The position numbers and the translations under genes were made by a program. This document shows, one piece after another, positions 44,440 through 53,087 of a stretch of 64,000 bases of DNA. Origin of the DNA: Nocardioides sp. TRM66260-LWL. Lineage in GTDB: Bacteria > Actinomycetota > Actinomycetes > Propionibacteriales > Nocardioidaceae. The stretch spans positions 186,001 to 250,000 of the forward strand of contig NZ_JAIQZK010000003.1 of assembly GCF_020075545.1 (NCBI RefSeq), given 5' to 3'. The notes under the pieces were generated by a model that was not told the origin of the DNA, ran no database searches, and saw only the letters and a program-made list of their open reading frames with translations. Position 1 is the first letter of the stretch, and each line of letters begins with the position of its first letter.

Positions 44440-45426
44440 CCGCCGGCCCAGGGCGGCCAGTCGGTCAGGCACCTCGGCCCAGGAGCCGGCCTGCTCGAAG
44501 CCGCCGAGGGGCCGCGTCCAGGTGTCGACGAGGGCCGCCACCTTGCCGTGGGCGTCGTCGACGACCACGTGGGGGACGCCGAGGAGCAGGGCCAGCACGT
44601 GGCCGTGGAGCCGGTCGGTGACGAGGGTCTGCGCGCCGCCGACCCGGCCGATGGCTCCGTCGACCTGCCGCCGGGCCAGCCAGGTGCCGAGCGCGACCGC
44701 CCGGTGCGCGTCGCGTCGGGCGACGCGGGGCCAGAGCCGTCGGACGATCCGCTCGAGCGGGTCGGGCGCGTCCCAGTCCGCTCCCGGCGCCGAGTCGTCA
44801 GGACGAGCACCCGCCTCCCGGTCGCGCCGGGCGACGACCGCCGTGGCCGCCTGCGGCGCCGAGCGCACGAGCCCGTCGACGCCGAGGGCGAGATCGGGCA
44901 CCAGTCGCACCTCGCACGCCAGCCGGGCCCGGGCGCGCTCCAGGCTGCGCCGGTCTCGGACGAGCAGCACGAACCGCCCGTGGCGGCGTACGGCCTCGAC
45001 CAGCCGATCGGTCACGGGGCCCTCGACCCACTCCACGGACTGCGGCAGCTGCACGACCGGCCGGTCGCCGTGGCGCCGCAGGACGGCGATGCGGTGCTCG
45101 TCGTGGGCCGGGTAGAGGCCGCCGAGGTTGCCGCCCGGCTGGAGCAGCACCGCGACGTCCGGCGGTGCCGCCCCGGCCGCCCCGGCCGCCGGGGAAGGCA
45201 GGCCGAGCGCGTCGCAGCCGACGACCTCCGCGCCGAGCCGGGCCGCAGCCTGGCGGACGCCGAGCCACAGCAGGGCGTCGCCCGGGTTCGGGTAGGCCGG
45301 GTGGTCGTGCACGAACCAACGGCGTTCGGCGAGGTCGAGGTCGCGCAGCTCCGCGTCGATCCGGGCGCGCAGGGCGTCGAGGGTCGTCGGCGGGGGCGCC
45401 TGCCCCGCCGCGTCGCTCGATCGCAT
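44428..45426 (-). CDS. Polysaccharide pyruvyltransferase family protein
   Basis: A 332-residue protein of the PS_pyruv_trans family, which adds a pyruvate ketal to sugars of surface polymers. Family blocks: HPAYPNPGDALLWLGVRQA, LLQPGGNLGGLYPAHDEHR, VVQLPQSVEWVEG, LLVRDRRSLERAR and TDRLHGHVLALLLGVPHVVVDD. These match the EpsI/EpsO-like subgroup. The ATG at 45426 is chosen; a GTG at 45441 is the alternative. It stands on the opposite strand to its neighbours. Confidence 0.88.
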   Translation of the reverse strand: MRSSDAAGQAPPPTTLDALRARIDAELRDLDLAERRWFVHDHPAYPNPGDALLWLGVRQAAARLGAEVVGCDALGLPSPAAGAAGAAPPDVAVLLQPGGNLGGLYPAHDEHRIAVLRRHGDRPVVQLPQSVEWVEGPVTDRLVEAVRRHGRFVLLVRDRRSLERARARLACEVRLVPDLALGVDGLVRSAPQAATAVVARRDREAGARPDDSAPGADWDAPDPLERIVRRLWPRVARRDAHRAVALGTWLARRQVDGAIGRVGGAQTLVTDRLHGHVLALLLGVPHVVVDDAHGKVAALVDTWTRPLGGFEQAGSWAEVPDRLAALGRRSDR

Positions 45427-45511
45427 GGCGCGATGATCCACCCCGCGTGAGAGCCGGGTGTCGGGACCGTCTCATCCGGTCCGTTCGGCCGCGCGGACGC
45501 GTCCGTTCGAC

Positions 45512-45517
45512 TACCGT
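45512..45517 (+). promoter_or_regulatory. Candidate -10 element upstream of uxs
   Basis: TACCGT lies 66 bp before the ATG at 45584, so the transcript would have a leader of about 60 bases. Confidence 0.3.
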
Positions 45518-45583
45518 CGACCGTGGTGGACACCTCCCCAGGAAGCCCGTCCGCGCCCGTCCACGTCGACCCGAGAGCCCCCC

Positions 45584-46579
45584 ATGATCGACCTCCGCCC
45601 CAAGCGCGTCGCCGTCACCGGCGGTGCCGGCTTCATCGGCTCGCACCTCGTCCGTCGTCTCCTCGAGCGGGGGGACGACGTGCTGGTGATCGACAACTTC
45701 TACTCCGGCACCCGCGACAACCTCGCAGACGTGCGCGACCACCCGCACCTCGAGGTGCTGCGCCACGACGTCACGTTCCCGCTGTACGTCGAGCTCGACG
45801 AGATCTACCACCTGGCCTGCCCGGCCTCGCCGGTCTTCTACCAGGCCGACCCGGTGCAGACGACCAAGACCTGCGTGCACGGCTCGATCAACATGCTCGG
45901 CCTGGCCAAGCGCACGGGCGCCAAGATCCTGCTCGCGTCGACCTCCGAGGTCTACGGCGACCCCGCCGTGCACCCGCAGCAGGAGGAGTACTGGGGCAAC
46001 GTCAACCCGATCGGCATCCGCTCCTGCTACGACGAGGGCAAGCGCGCCGCCGAGACGCTGTTCTTCGATTACCACCGCCAGCACCGCACCCGCATCAAGG
46101 TCGCGCGCATCTTCAACACCTACGGCCCGCAGATGCTGGCCAACGACGGCCGGGTCGTCTCGAACTTCATCGTCCAGGCCCTCACCGGCCAGCCGCTGAC
46201 GGTCTACGGCGACGGCAGCCAGACCCGCTCGTTCTGCTACGTCGACGACCTCGTCGAGGGCCTGATCCGGCTGATGGACACCGGCGAGGAGGTCACGGGG
46301 CCGATCAACCTCGGCAACCCCGGCGAGTTCACCATGCTCGAGCTGGCCACCGAGGTGCTGCGCATCGTCGGCTCGGACGCGCCGGTGGAGCACCTGCCGC
46401 TGCCGCAGGACGACCCCACGCGGCGTCGTCCCGACATCACCCGCGCGCAGGAGACGCTCGGCTGGGAGCCGACCGTCCAGCTCGTCGAGGGCCTCGAGCG
46501 CACCATCGCCTACTTCGCCGAGCGGCTCGTCGCGCGCGGCCTGACCGCGTTCGCCGCGCCGGTCGTCGCCTCGTCCTGA
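45584..46579 (+). CDS. uxs: UDP-glucuronate decarboxylase (UDP-xylose synthase)
   Basis: Predicted 331-residue short-chain dehydrogenase that turns UDP-glucuronate into UDP-xylose. Marks: [59 protein letters not shown] (the ACPASP block is diagnostic), [10 protein letters not shown], the catalytic [20 protein letters not shown] (Y-x3-K) and [10 protein letters not shown]. The UDP-glucose dehydrogenase at 59346 would supply its substrate, so both steps of UDP-xylose synthesis are in this locus. It is followed after 8 bp by the next glycosyltransferase. Confidence 0.95.
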   Translation: MIDLRPKRVAVTGGAGFIGSHLVRRLLERGDDVLVIDNFYSGTRDNLADVRDHPHLEVLRHDVTFPLYVELDEIYHLACPASPVFYQADPVQTTKTCVHGSINMLGLAKRTGAKILLASTSEVYGDPAVHPQQEEYWGNVNPIGIRSCYDEGKRAAETLFFDYHRQHRTRIKVARIFNTYGPQMLANDGRVVSNFIVQALTGQPLTVYGDGSQTRSFCYVDDLVEGLIRLMDTGEEVTGPINLGNPGEFTMLELATEVLRIVGSDAPVEHLPLPQDDPTRRRPDITRAQETLGWEPTVQLVEGLERTIAYFAERLVARGLTAFAAPVVASS

Positions 46580-46587
46580 GGCGGATC

Positions 46588-47853
46588 GTGACCGGCTCGT
46601 CCCCGCGACCGCGGGCCGTCCTGGTGACGCCGGTCGTCCCCGGGGCCCACGGGGGTCCGGGCCTGCGCGCCGCGGACTGGCTCCGGGATCTGGGCCGGTC
46701 TCACGACGTCGACGTCGTCGTCCCGGTCGACGAGCCTCTCGTCCCGGACGCCGAGGGTGGCGCGCCGGGGGAGCGGCTGCCCGATGGCACCCGCGTCCAC
46801 CGCGTCCCCTCCGTCGGTGCGACCCGCCGCGACCGCCTCCTGGCGAAGGCGTGGCCGCCGCTCGTGCGGCGGCGGCCGGCAGCGGTCACAGGGTGGCGGG
46901 TCCCCGCGGCCGACCTGCCTCCGGCGGTCCGCACGGCGCTCGCCGAGGCCGATCTCGTCGTCCTCTTCCGTCTCCGCAGCACGGTGCTGGTCGAGGGGGC
47001 CAGCCGTCCCTCCCGCGTCATCCTCGACCTCGACGACGCCGAGAGCGCCACCGTCCGGTCGGTCGCCTGGTCCTGCTTGCGCCAGCGGAGGTGGGGTGCT
47101 GCGCTGAGCGCCACCAGCACGGCGGTGCAGTACCGCGTGCTGGAGCGGACGGTGGTGCGAGGCTTCGACGAGGTGTGCGTCGCGGCGGACCGTGACGTCC
47201 GCGGGGTGCGGCGAGTGGCTCCGGGCGCGACGGTGCACGTCCGGCCCAATCGGCTGGTCGGTCCGCTCGCCGGCCGGCCAGGCACGGCCGCCGAGCGGAC
47301 CGGCGTCGCCGACGGCCCTGCCGAGCTGCTCTTCGTCGGGTCCTTCGACTACCCGCCCAACGTCGAGGCGGCCGAGCTGCTCGTCGGGCCGGTCGCGCGA
47401 CGCCTCGATCGGCTGCTGCCGCCGGAGTCGTGGCGTCTGGTGCTGGCCGGCCGCGGTGCCCCCGACGCGCTCGCCGCGCGTCTTTCCCGTCGCCCCGAGG
47501 TCGACTTCCTGGGGGCCGTGCCCGACACCGCCCCCCTCCACGCACGTGCCGCGTGCGCCGTCGTCCCGCTGCGGGCCGGCGGCGGCACGAAGCTCAAGAC
47601 CATCGAGGCGGTCCTCCACGGCGTGCCGGTCGTCGGGCTGCCGGAGGCGTTCCGGGGCCTCCCGCTGCGCGACGGCGAGCACGTGCGGATCGCCCGGAGC
47701 GCGCGCGGCCTCGCCGAGGCCGTGCAGGAGGTCCTCGAGCAGCCGAGGGCGGCCAGGGCCAGGGCGGAGGCGGCGCGGCGCGTCCTCCACGAGGCGCTCG
47801 CCCTCGACGGCCCGCTCCCCCCGATGGCGAGTGCGGGAGGAGGCTCCCGGTGA
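46588..47853 (+). CDS. Glycosyltransferase family 4 protein
   Basis: A 421-residue GT-B enzyme. The N-terminal half has VVPGAHGGPGLRAADWLRDLG. The donor half has ELLFVGSFDYPPNVEAAELLV, WRLVLAGRGAP and VVPLRAGGGTKLKTIEAVLHGVPVVG, the form used by transferases with a GGG-x-K motif. It begins a run of tightly overlapping genes to 54619. The product may be xylose- or glucuronate-linked, since uxs is just upstream, but this is inference. Confidence 0.87.
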   Translation: MTGSSPRPRAVLVTPVVPGAHGGPGLRAADWLRDLGRSHDVDVVVPVDEPLVPDAEGGAPGERLPDGTRVHRVPSVGATRRDRLLAKAWPPLVRRRPAAVTGWRVPAADLPPAVRTALAEADLVVLFRLRSTVLVEGASRPSRVILDLDDAESATVRSVAWSCLRQRRWGAALSATSTAVQYRVLERTVVRGFDEVCVAADRDVRGVRRVAPGATVHVRPNRLVGPLAGRPGTAAERTGVADGPAELLFVGSFDYPPNVEAAELLVGPVARRLDRLLPPESWRLVLAGRGAPDALAARLSRRPEVDFLGAVPDTAPLHARAACAVVPLRAGGGTKLKTIEAVLHGVPVVGLPEAFRGLPLRDGEHVRIARSARGLAEAVQEVLEQPRAARARAEAARRVLHEALALDGPLPPMASAGGGSR

Positions 47854-48758
47854 GTCGGCCGGTGGTGTCCGTGGTGGTGCCGTGCCTGGACGCCGAGACG
47901 ACGCTCGGGCGTCAGCTCGCGGCGCTGACCGCACAGGTGTGCCGCCATCCGTTCGAGGTGATCGTCGCCGACAACGGATCCACCGACGGCTCGCGCGAGG
48001 TGGCCGCCGGGTTCGCCGACCAGGGGGTCCGCGTGGTCGACGCCTCCGCCGTCCGCGGCGTGGGACCGGCCCGGGACGCCGGCGTGCGGGCGGCTCGCGC
48101 CGACCTCGTCCTGCACTGCGACGCGGACGACGTCGTGCACGACGGCTGGGTCGAGGCGCTGACCGACGCGCTGCTCGCCGGGGCCGACTGGGTGGGCGGG
48201 ACGACCCGTCACGTCCTCCCCGGCGGCGCCCTGCTCCGCGAGGAGACCGGGCTGCGGCGGGCGGATCTCGGCGACCACCGATACGCGATGGGCGGCAACT
48301 GCGGCTACCACCGGGCGGCCTGGGCCGAGATGGGCGGCTTCGACGCGAGCCTGCCCGCCGCGGAGGAGGTCGACTTCTTCGTCCGCCTCGAGCAGCACGG
48401 CCACCACGGTCGGGCGGTCCCGGCGGCGGTGCTCGACTACGTGCAGCGCGACGGCCTGCGGGCGCTGCTGCGCCAGCAGCGACGCTACGGCCGGGGCTGG
48501 GCGCTGGTCGCGGAGAAGCACGGGGCCGCGGAGATCGGCGTCGTCCCGCGTGCGCTCAGGATCGGCGGGCGCGGGGCGTTCGCGATTGTGCTGGTGGTCG
48601 TCGGTCTGCTCGTCGCACCGCGACGCGACCGCGCGCTGCTCGACCGTTGGGCCCGGGCGGCGTTCCAGGTCGGGGCGGCGCAGGCCGAGCTCGCGCTCCT
48701 GCGGGGCGCCGTCGCCCCACGTCGCGACGGTGCTGGGGTCGAAGGGGCGGCGCCGTGA
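47850..48758 (+). CDS. Glycosyltransferase family 2 protein
   Basis: A 302-residue GT-A enzyme: VVSVVVPCLDAETTLGRQLA, VIVADNGSTDGSREVAA, HCDADDVVHDGWVEAL (DxD-type metal site) and MGGNCGYHRAAWAEMGGFD. The last 60 residues hold a membrane-like segment (AFAIVLVVVGLLVAP). It is a close paralogue of the N-terminal half of the fused protein at 49723; both have the phrase YVQRDGLRALLRQQR. It overlaps its neighbours by 4 bp. Confidence 0.88.
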   Translation: MSRPVVSVVVPCLDAETTLGRQLAALTAQVCRHPFEVIVADNGSTDGSREVAAGFADQGVRVVDASAVRGVGPARDAGVRAARADLVLHCDADDVVHDGWVEALTDALLAGADWVGGTTRHVLPGGALLREETGLRRADLGDHRYAMGGNCGYHRAAWAEMGGFDASLPAAEEVDFFVRLEQHGHHGRAVPAAVLDYVQRDGLRALLRQQRRYGRGWALVAEKHGAAEIGVVPRALRIGGRGAFAIVLVVVGLLVAPRRDRALLDRWARAAFQVGAAQAELALLRGAVAPRRDGAGVEGAAP

Positions 48759-49726
48759 CCGGCCCGATCGGGATCCTGGTCGCGGCCCACGACCTCGGAC
48801 CGATGCTCGACGAGTGCCTGGCCTCGCTCGTGGCGCAGACCGATCCGCACTGGCGCTGCGTGGTCGTCGACGACGCCAGCCGCGACGACACCGCGGCCCG
48901 CGCCCGCGCCTGGGCCGCACGCGACCCGCGGATCGAGGCGATCGCGCTGGAGCGGAACGTGGGCCAGTCGGCGGCGCGCAACGTCGGCGCGCAGGTGCTG
49001 CTCCGGACGTGCGGGTGGATCTGGCCGCTGGACGGCGACGACCTGCTGGTGCCGACCGCGCTGGCCGAGATGCGGGCGGCCGTCGCCGAGCGCCCGGACG
49101 CGGTCGCGATCGGCTGCCAGTACGACGCGCTGCTCCCCGACGGACGCCGCGTCCCGGCCCGGCGGTCCCGGTACGTGCCCGCCCGGCCGCTCCCGCGCGA
49201 CCTGCGCGACGACGAGGAGCTCACCCCCGCCGTCACGTTCTTCTGCGTCACCGGCAACGGCCCGTTCTACCTGCTGCGCGGCGACTGCTGGAGCGGTCGC
49301 TGGGGTACCGGGTACGACGAGCGGCTGCGTGCGCACGAGGACGCCGACCTGCTGCTGCGCTATGCCCTCGCGGGCCCGGTGCACGTGCTGCCGCAGCGGC
49401 TCTACGTGAAGCGGGAGCGGGCCGGCTCGATGACGACGGTGGGTCAGGAGAGCGGCTCGGAGCGGGTCTTCCTCGACACCTGGCGGGGCAGGGCGCTGGA
49501 GCCGGGTGCCGACCCCCGGCTCCGGGCGATGGCGCGCCACCACGACTCCGTGCACGTGCCGCTGCGCGACCTCCGGGTGGCGCTCATCGCCATCCGCCGG
49601 CGCCGCGTGCGCCACGCCGTGACCCTCGTGGCGCACGCGCTGTGGGCCGTCCTCGGCCTCAGCTGGTGGCGTACGCGGCGGCGCCACGAGCGTCCGGCCG
49701 GGAGATCGCAGGGAGTGACGTCGTGA
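48755..49726 (+). CDS. Glycosyltransferase family 2 protein
   Basis: A 323-residue GT-A enzyme: GILVAAHDLGPMLDECLASL, CVVVDDASRDDTAARARAWA, LERNVGQSAARNVGAQVL and WPLDGDDLLVPTAL (DGDD metal site). EDADLLLRYALAGPV supplies the catalytic-base region. The C-terminal 60 residues are basic and partly hydrophobic. It is distinct from the GT2 copies on either side. It overlaps both by 4 bp. Confidence 0.88.
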   Translation: MTGPIGILVAAHDLGPMLDECLASLVAQTDPHWRCVVVDDASRDDTAARARAWAARDPRIEAIALERNVGQSAARNVGAQVLLRTCGWIWPLDGDDLLVPTALAEMRAAVAERPDAVAIGCQYDALLPDGRRVPARRSRYVPARPLPRDLRDDEELTPAVTFFCVTGNGPFYLLRGDCWSGRWGTGYDERLRAHEDADLLLRYALAGPVHVLPQRLYVKRERAGSMTTVGQESGSERVFLDTWRGRALEPGADPRLRAMARHHDSVHVPLRDLRVALIAIRRRRVRHAVTLVAHALWAVLGLSWWRTRRRHERPAGRSQGVTS

Positions 49727-51708
49727 CCCCCGTGATCAGCGTGGTCATCCCCTGCCTGAACGGGGCGGCGACGCTGGCCCGCCAGCTCGACGCGCTCGTC
49801 ACCCAGGAGTGCGACCACCCGTGGGAGGTGATCGTCGCCGACAACGGCTCGACGGACGCCACCGCGCGGATCGTCCGCGAGTACGCCGATCGGGGCGTGC
49901 GCCTCGTCGACGCGTCGGAGCGGGCGGGCTCGAACCACGCGCGCAACCGCGGCGTCGAGGCGGCGCGGGGGTCGCTCATCCTGCACTGCGACGCCGACGA
50001 CCAGGTGCGTCCCGGCTGGATGCAGGCGTTCGCGGACGCCCTGCTGGCCGGCGCCGACTGGGTCGGCGGCACCCTGCGGCACGTCGCCACGGACGGACGG
50101 CTGCTGCGCGAGGTGAGCGAGCTGCCCCGCAGCGGCTTCGCCGGAGCCCGCTATGCGCTCGGCGCGAACTGCGGCTACCACCGGGCCCTCTGGCAGGAGG
50201 TCGGTGGCTTCGACGATGCCCTGTCCGCCGGATGCGACGAGGTCGACTTCTTCATCCGCCTGGCGCAGTCCGGCGCGACGGGCGTGCTGGTGCCGGAGGC
50301 GGTGGTCGACTACGTCCAGCGCGACGGGCTGCGCGCGCTGCTGCGCCAGCAGCGCAGCTACGGTCACGGCTTCGCTCGGATGCGGGTCAAGCACGGTGCA
50401 GTCGCCGACCACCCCTGGGTCGTCCAGCGATCGAGCCTCGGCATGGCGATCGCCCGTCAGGTCCTGGCGTTCGTGCGGGCGCTACGGCGTCTGCCGCTGC
50501 TGATCGCCGGACGGACGACTGCCGAGGAGATCGTCCGCTCGCTCGGCTTCGAATGGGGGCTCGCCGAGCAGGAGCGGCGCATGGGCTGGGCCCGTCTGCG
50601 TCTGGGGAGCCGGGGCGCTCGCCGACCCGCGCGGGTGCTGGTGACCAGTCACTCCTTCGCCCCGGCGATCGGCGGCATCGAGTCCGTGGCCGAGGAGCTC
50701 GCCCGCGGACTCGTGGCCGCGGGACACGAGGTCGTGGTCGTGACGGCGACGCCCGGCGGTGACGTCGACGGTCTGCGCGTGGTGCGCGGCCCCGGCCCGC
50801 TCGCGCTGCTGCGCCTCGCCTGGCGCTCCGACGCGGTGCTCCAGGTGAACGTCTCCCTGCGCACCCTCTGGGCGCCGTTGCTGTTGCGACGCCGCGTGGT
50901 CTGCGTGGTCGCCACCTGGCTGCGCCGCGCGGACGGCAGCGTCGGCCGGCCGGAGCGGCTCAAGCGGGCGGCGCTGCGACGCACCCGGGTGGTCGCGCCG
51001 AGCGCAGCCGTCGCGGCGCACCTGGGCCTCCCGGCCGCGGTCGTCCCGCACGCGGTGCGGGTGGAGCGCTTCGCCGTGCCGGCGGACGCGGCCCCGGAGC
51101 CGCGCGACGGCGACGTCGTCGTCGTGGGCCGCCTCGTCAGCGACAAGGGCGTCGGTGATCTGGTCGACGCCGTCGCCGAGCTGGGCCGGCGCGGTCGGCC
51201 CGTCGGTCTCACCGTCGTCGGCGACGGGCCCGAGCGGGCCGCCTTGCAGCGGCAGGCCGAGGGCCTGGACGGCGTCCGGTTCCACGGCGTCGCGCGCGGA
51301 CCCGAGCTCGCCGGGCTGCTGCAACGGCACCGCGTGATCGCCGTGCCCTCGCGCTGGGACGAGCCTTTCGGGCTGGTCGCGCTGGAGGGCCTGGCCGCCG
51401 GATGCCTGCCGGTCGTCTCGACGGGGGGAGGCCTGCCCGAGGCCGCCGGCCCCGACGCGGTGGTCTTCCCCAACGGCGACGTCGCCGCGCTCGCGGACGC
51501 CCTCGTCGTCGCCCTCGAACGCGCGGCCGGGCCCGGATGGCCGACGGCAGCGTCGGCCGAGCACCTAGCCGCCCACGCCCCGGAGGTGGAGCTGCGGGCG
51601 CACCTGCGGCTCCTGGGTCTCGCCGATCTGCGGGACGCCGAACGACTACGCTCGTCCTCTGCGCCGGGAACCCGCGCCCCGCACACCACGCCCCAGGAGC
51701 ACCGATGA
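49723..51708 (+). CDS. Bifunctional glycosyltransferase, GT2-GT4 fusion
   Basis: A 661-residue protein with two complete transferase units in one frame. Residues 1 to about 300 are GT2 (VVIPCLNGAATLARQLDALV, VIVADNGSTDATARIV, HCDADDQVRPGW, CGYHRALWQEVGGFD), a paralogue of the gene at 47850. From about 305 onward is GT4 (RVLVTSHSFAPAIGGIESVAEELARG, VVVGRLVSDKGVGDLVDAVAEL, VVGDGPERAAL, PSRWDEPFGLVALEGLAAGCLPVVS). Two successive sugar transfers by one enzyme are likely. No stop interrupts the frame. It overlaps the neighbours by 4 bp. Confidence 0.88.
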   Translation: MTPVISVVIPCLNGAATLARQLDALVTQECDHPWEVIVADNGSTDATARIVREYADRGVRLVDASERAGSNHARNRGVEAARGSLILHCDADDQVRPGWMQAFADALLAGADWVGGTLRHVATDGRLLREVSELPRSGFAGARYALGANCGYHRALWQEVGGFDDALSAGCDEVDFFIRLAQSGATGVLVPEAVVDYVQRDGLRALLRQQRSYGHGFARMRVKHGAVADHPWVVQRSSLGMAIARQVLAFVRALRRLPLLIAGRTTAEEIVRSLGFEWGLAEQERRMGWARLRLGSRGARRPARVLVTSHSFAPAIGGIESVAEELARGLVAAGHEVVVVTATPGGDVDGLRVVRGPGPLALLRLAWRSDAVLQVNVSLRTLWAPLLLRRRVVCVVATWLRRADGSVGRPERLKRAALRRTRVVAPSAAVAAHLGLPAAVVPHAVRVERFAVPADAAPEPRDGDVVVVGRLVSDKGVGDLVDAVAELGRRGRPVGLTVVGDGPERAALQRQAEGLDGVRFHGVARGPELAGLLQRHRVIAVPSRWDEPFGLVALEGLAAGCLPVVSTGGGLPEAAGPDAVVFPNGDVAALADALVVALERAAGPGWPTAASAEHLAAHAPEVELRAHLRLLGLADLRDAERLRSSSAPGTRAPHTTPQEHR

Positions 51709-53087
51709 CCCTCACCGCGGCGGAGCGCGTCGCCGAGCAGGAGGCGCAGCGGGAGGCGGGCGTCGACCGTCTGGCCCGCCGGTGGCTGGTCCTCTACGCA
51801 GGTGCCTGGATCTTCGGTGGCGCCTTGCGCAAGTGGGGGCCGCCCGGCCTCGCTCAGCCCCTGTACTTCGTTGCTGACGCAGTGACCTTCGGAGCCTTCG
51901 GTCTCCTCCTGCTCCGTCGCAGCCCCGCGGTCGTGGGTCGGCGACTCATCGGAGGACTCGCCCTCCTGGCAGCGCTGGTGCTCCTGGGAACCGTGCAGAT
52001 CCTGGCGGGCGCAGTCGCGACGGCGACGGCGGTGGGTGTGATCACCTACGGATCCCCCGCGGTGGCGCTCCTCCTGGTCTCGTTCGTCCGCGACCGGGAG
52101 CGCGCCCGACGGCAGGTCATGTGGGTGATCCTCTGGTCCACGCCAGTGCAGGCAGGCCTCGCCGCGCTGCAGACCTTCAGCCCCTTGGACAGCGTCTGGA
52201 ACCAGGTGGGGGCTACGGGGGACGTCGGCCTCAGCACGGCTGACGGCGTCGTCCGGGCAACCGGCACCTTCACTGCTCCGGTCGGCCTCACCGCCTTCGT
52301 GACGGTCGCTGCCGTGGCGGCGTTCAGCGACTACGCAAGCCGCCGGATAAGCCTGCGATCCGGGCTGGCGCTCGCCTCGGTGCTCTTCCTGGTGTCCGTA
52401 GGCGGCTCGCGAGGAGCGATCTTGAACGTGGCGCTGGTGCTGATCGGCTTGATGCTGTGGAGCGGGTCGTCGCTGTTCCGCTCGAACGGCGGACGCAGTC
52501 GCCTGGTGACCCTGATCGGGGCGGTCGTGATCGGTGCTGTCGGGGTGGGGGCGGCGGTCCGCTTCCTACCGCAGGTGATCGCGGCCTTCCGCGTGCGCAT
52601 CGATCAGGCTGGAGCCCGGGAGGATCCGGTTCAGCGCATACTCAACGCTGCGTTCGGCTACCTGGGTGAGCCTTTCAGCTGGGTAGGGGACGGAATCGGC
52701 AGCCACACGCTCGCCGGGCTGAGCGCTGGGTCCCCGGGCCCGTGGATCGAACTGGAGATGCCACGTCTGGTGGCCGAGTTCGGCCTGCTGGGGCTCGCGT
52801 TGGCGGCGCTGCGCCAGCTGGCCGCCGTCTTCCTTCTCGTCCACGGCGTCGGGGCCGCCCGACGCAGCAACGATCCGCTGCTCGCGTTGGTGGCACTTCC
52901 GGGCTCATTGCTGCTGTTCCAGGGCGCGTTATTCGCGCCGTCCCTGGTAGCCGGTGCCTTCGTGATCCTGGCCGCTCTCTACCTCCTGGGACGTCCACCT
53001 CGAGCCACGCCAGGCCAGCGGGGCGCGCGCAAGCGGGTCACGTCCTCTCGGGTCGTTCAACGAGTCGATCCGGGGAGGACCTGCTGA
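51705..53087 (+). CDS. O-antigen ligase/polymerase-like membrane protein (Wzy/WaaL-type)
   Basis: A 460-residue protein with about ten membrane helices. A larger outside loop lies between FLPQVIAAFRVRIDQAGARED and VAEFGLLGLAL, the usual layout of O-antigen polymerases and ligases (Wzy_C-like). It would join repeat units on the outer face. The DNA is visibly less GC-extreme than around it (for example CGCCGGATAAGCCTGCG), as is common for wzy genes and consistent with transfer. The ATG follows AGGAG and overlaps the previous stop. Polymerase versus ligase cannot be settled here. Confidence 0.8.
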   Translation: MTLTAAERVAEQEAQREAGVDRLARRWLVLYAGAWIFGGALRKWGPPGLAQPLYFVADAVTFGAFGLLLLRRSPAVVGRRLIGGLALLAALVLLGTVQILAGAVATATAVGVITYGSPAVALLLVSFVRDRERARRQVMWVILWSTPVQAGLAALQTFSPLDSVWNQVGATGDVGLSTADGVVRATGTFTAPVGLTAFVTVAAVAAFSDYASRRISLRSGLALASVLFLVSVGGSRGAILNVALVLIGLMLWSGSSLFRSNGGRSRLVTLIGAVVIGAVGVGAAVRFLPQVIAAFRVRIDQAGAREDPVQRILNAAFGYLGEPFSWVGDGIGSHTLAGLSAGSPGPWIELEMPRLVAEFGLLGLALAALRQLAAVFLLVHGVGAARRSNDPLLALVALPGSLLLFQGALFAPSLVAGAFVILAALYLLGRPPRATPGQRGARKRVTSSRVVQRVDPGRTC

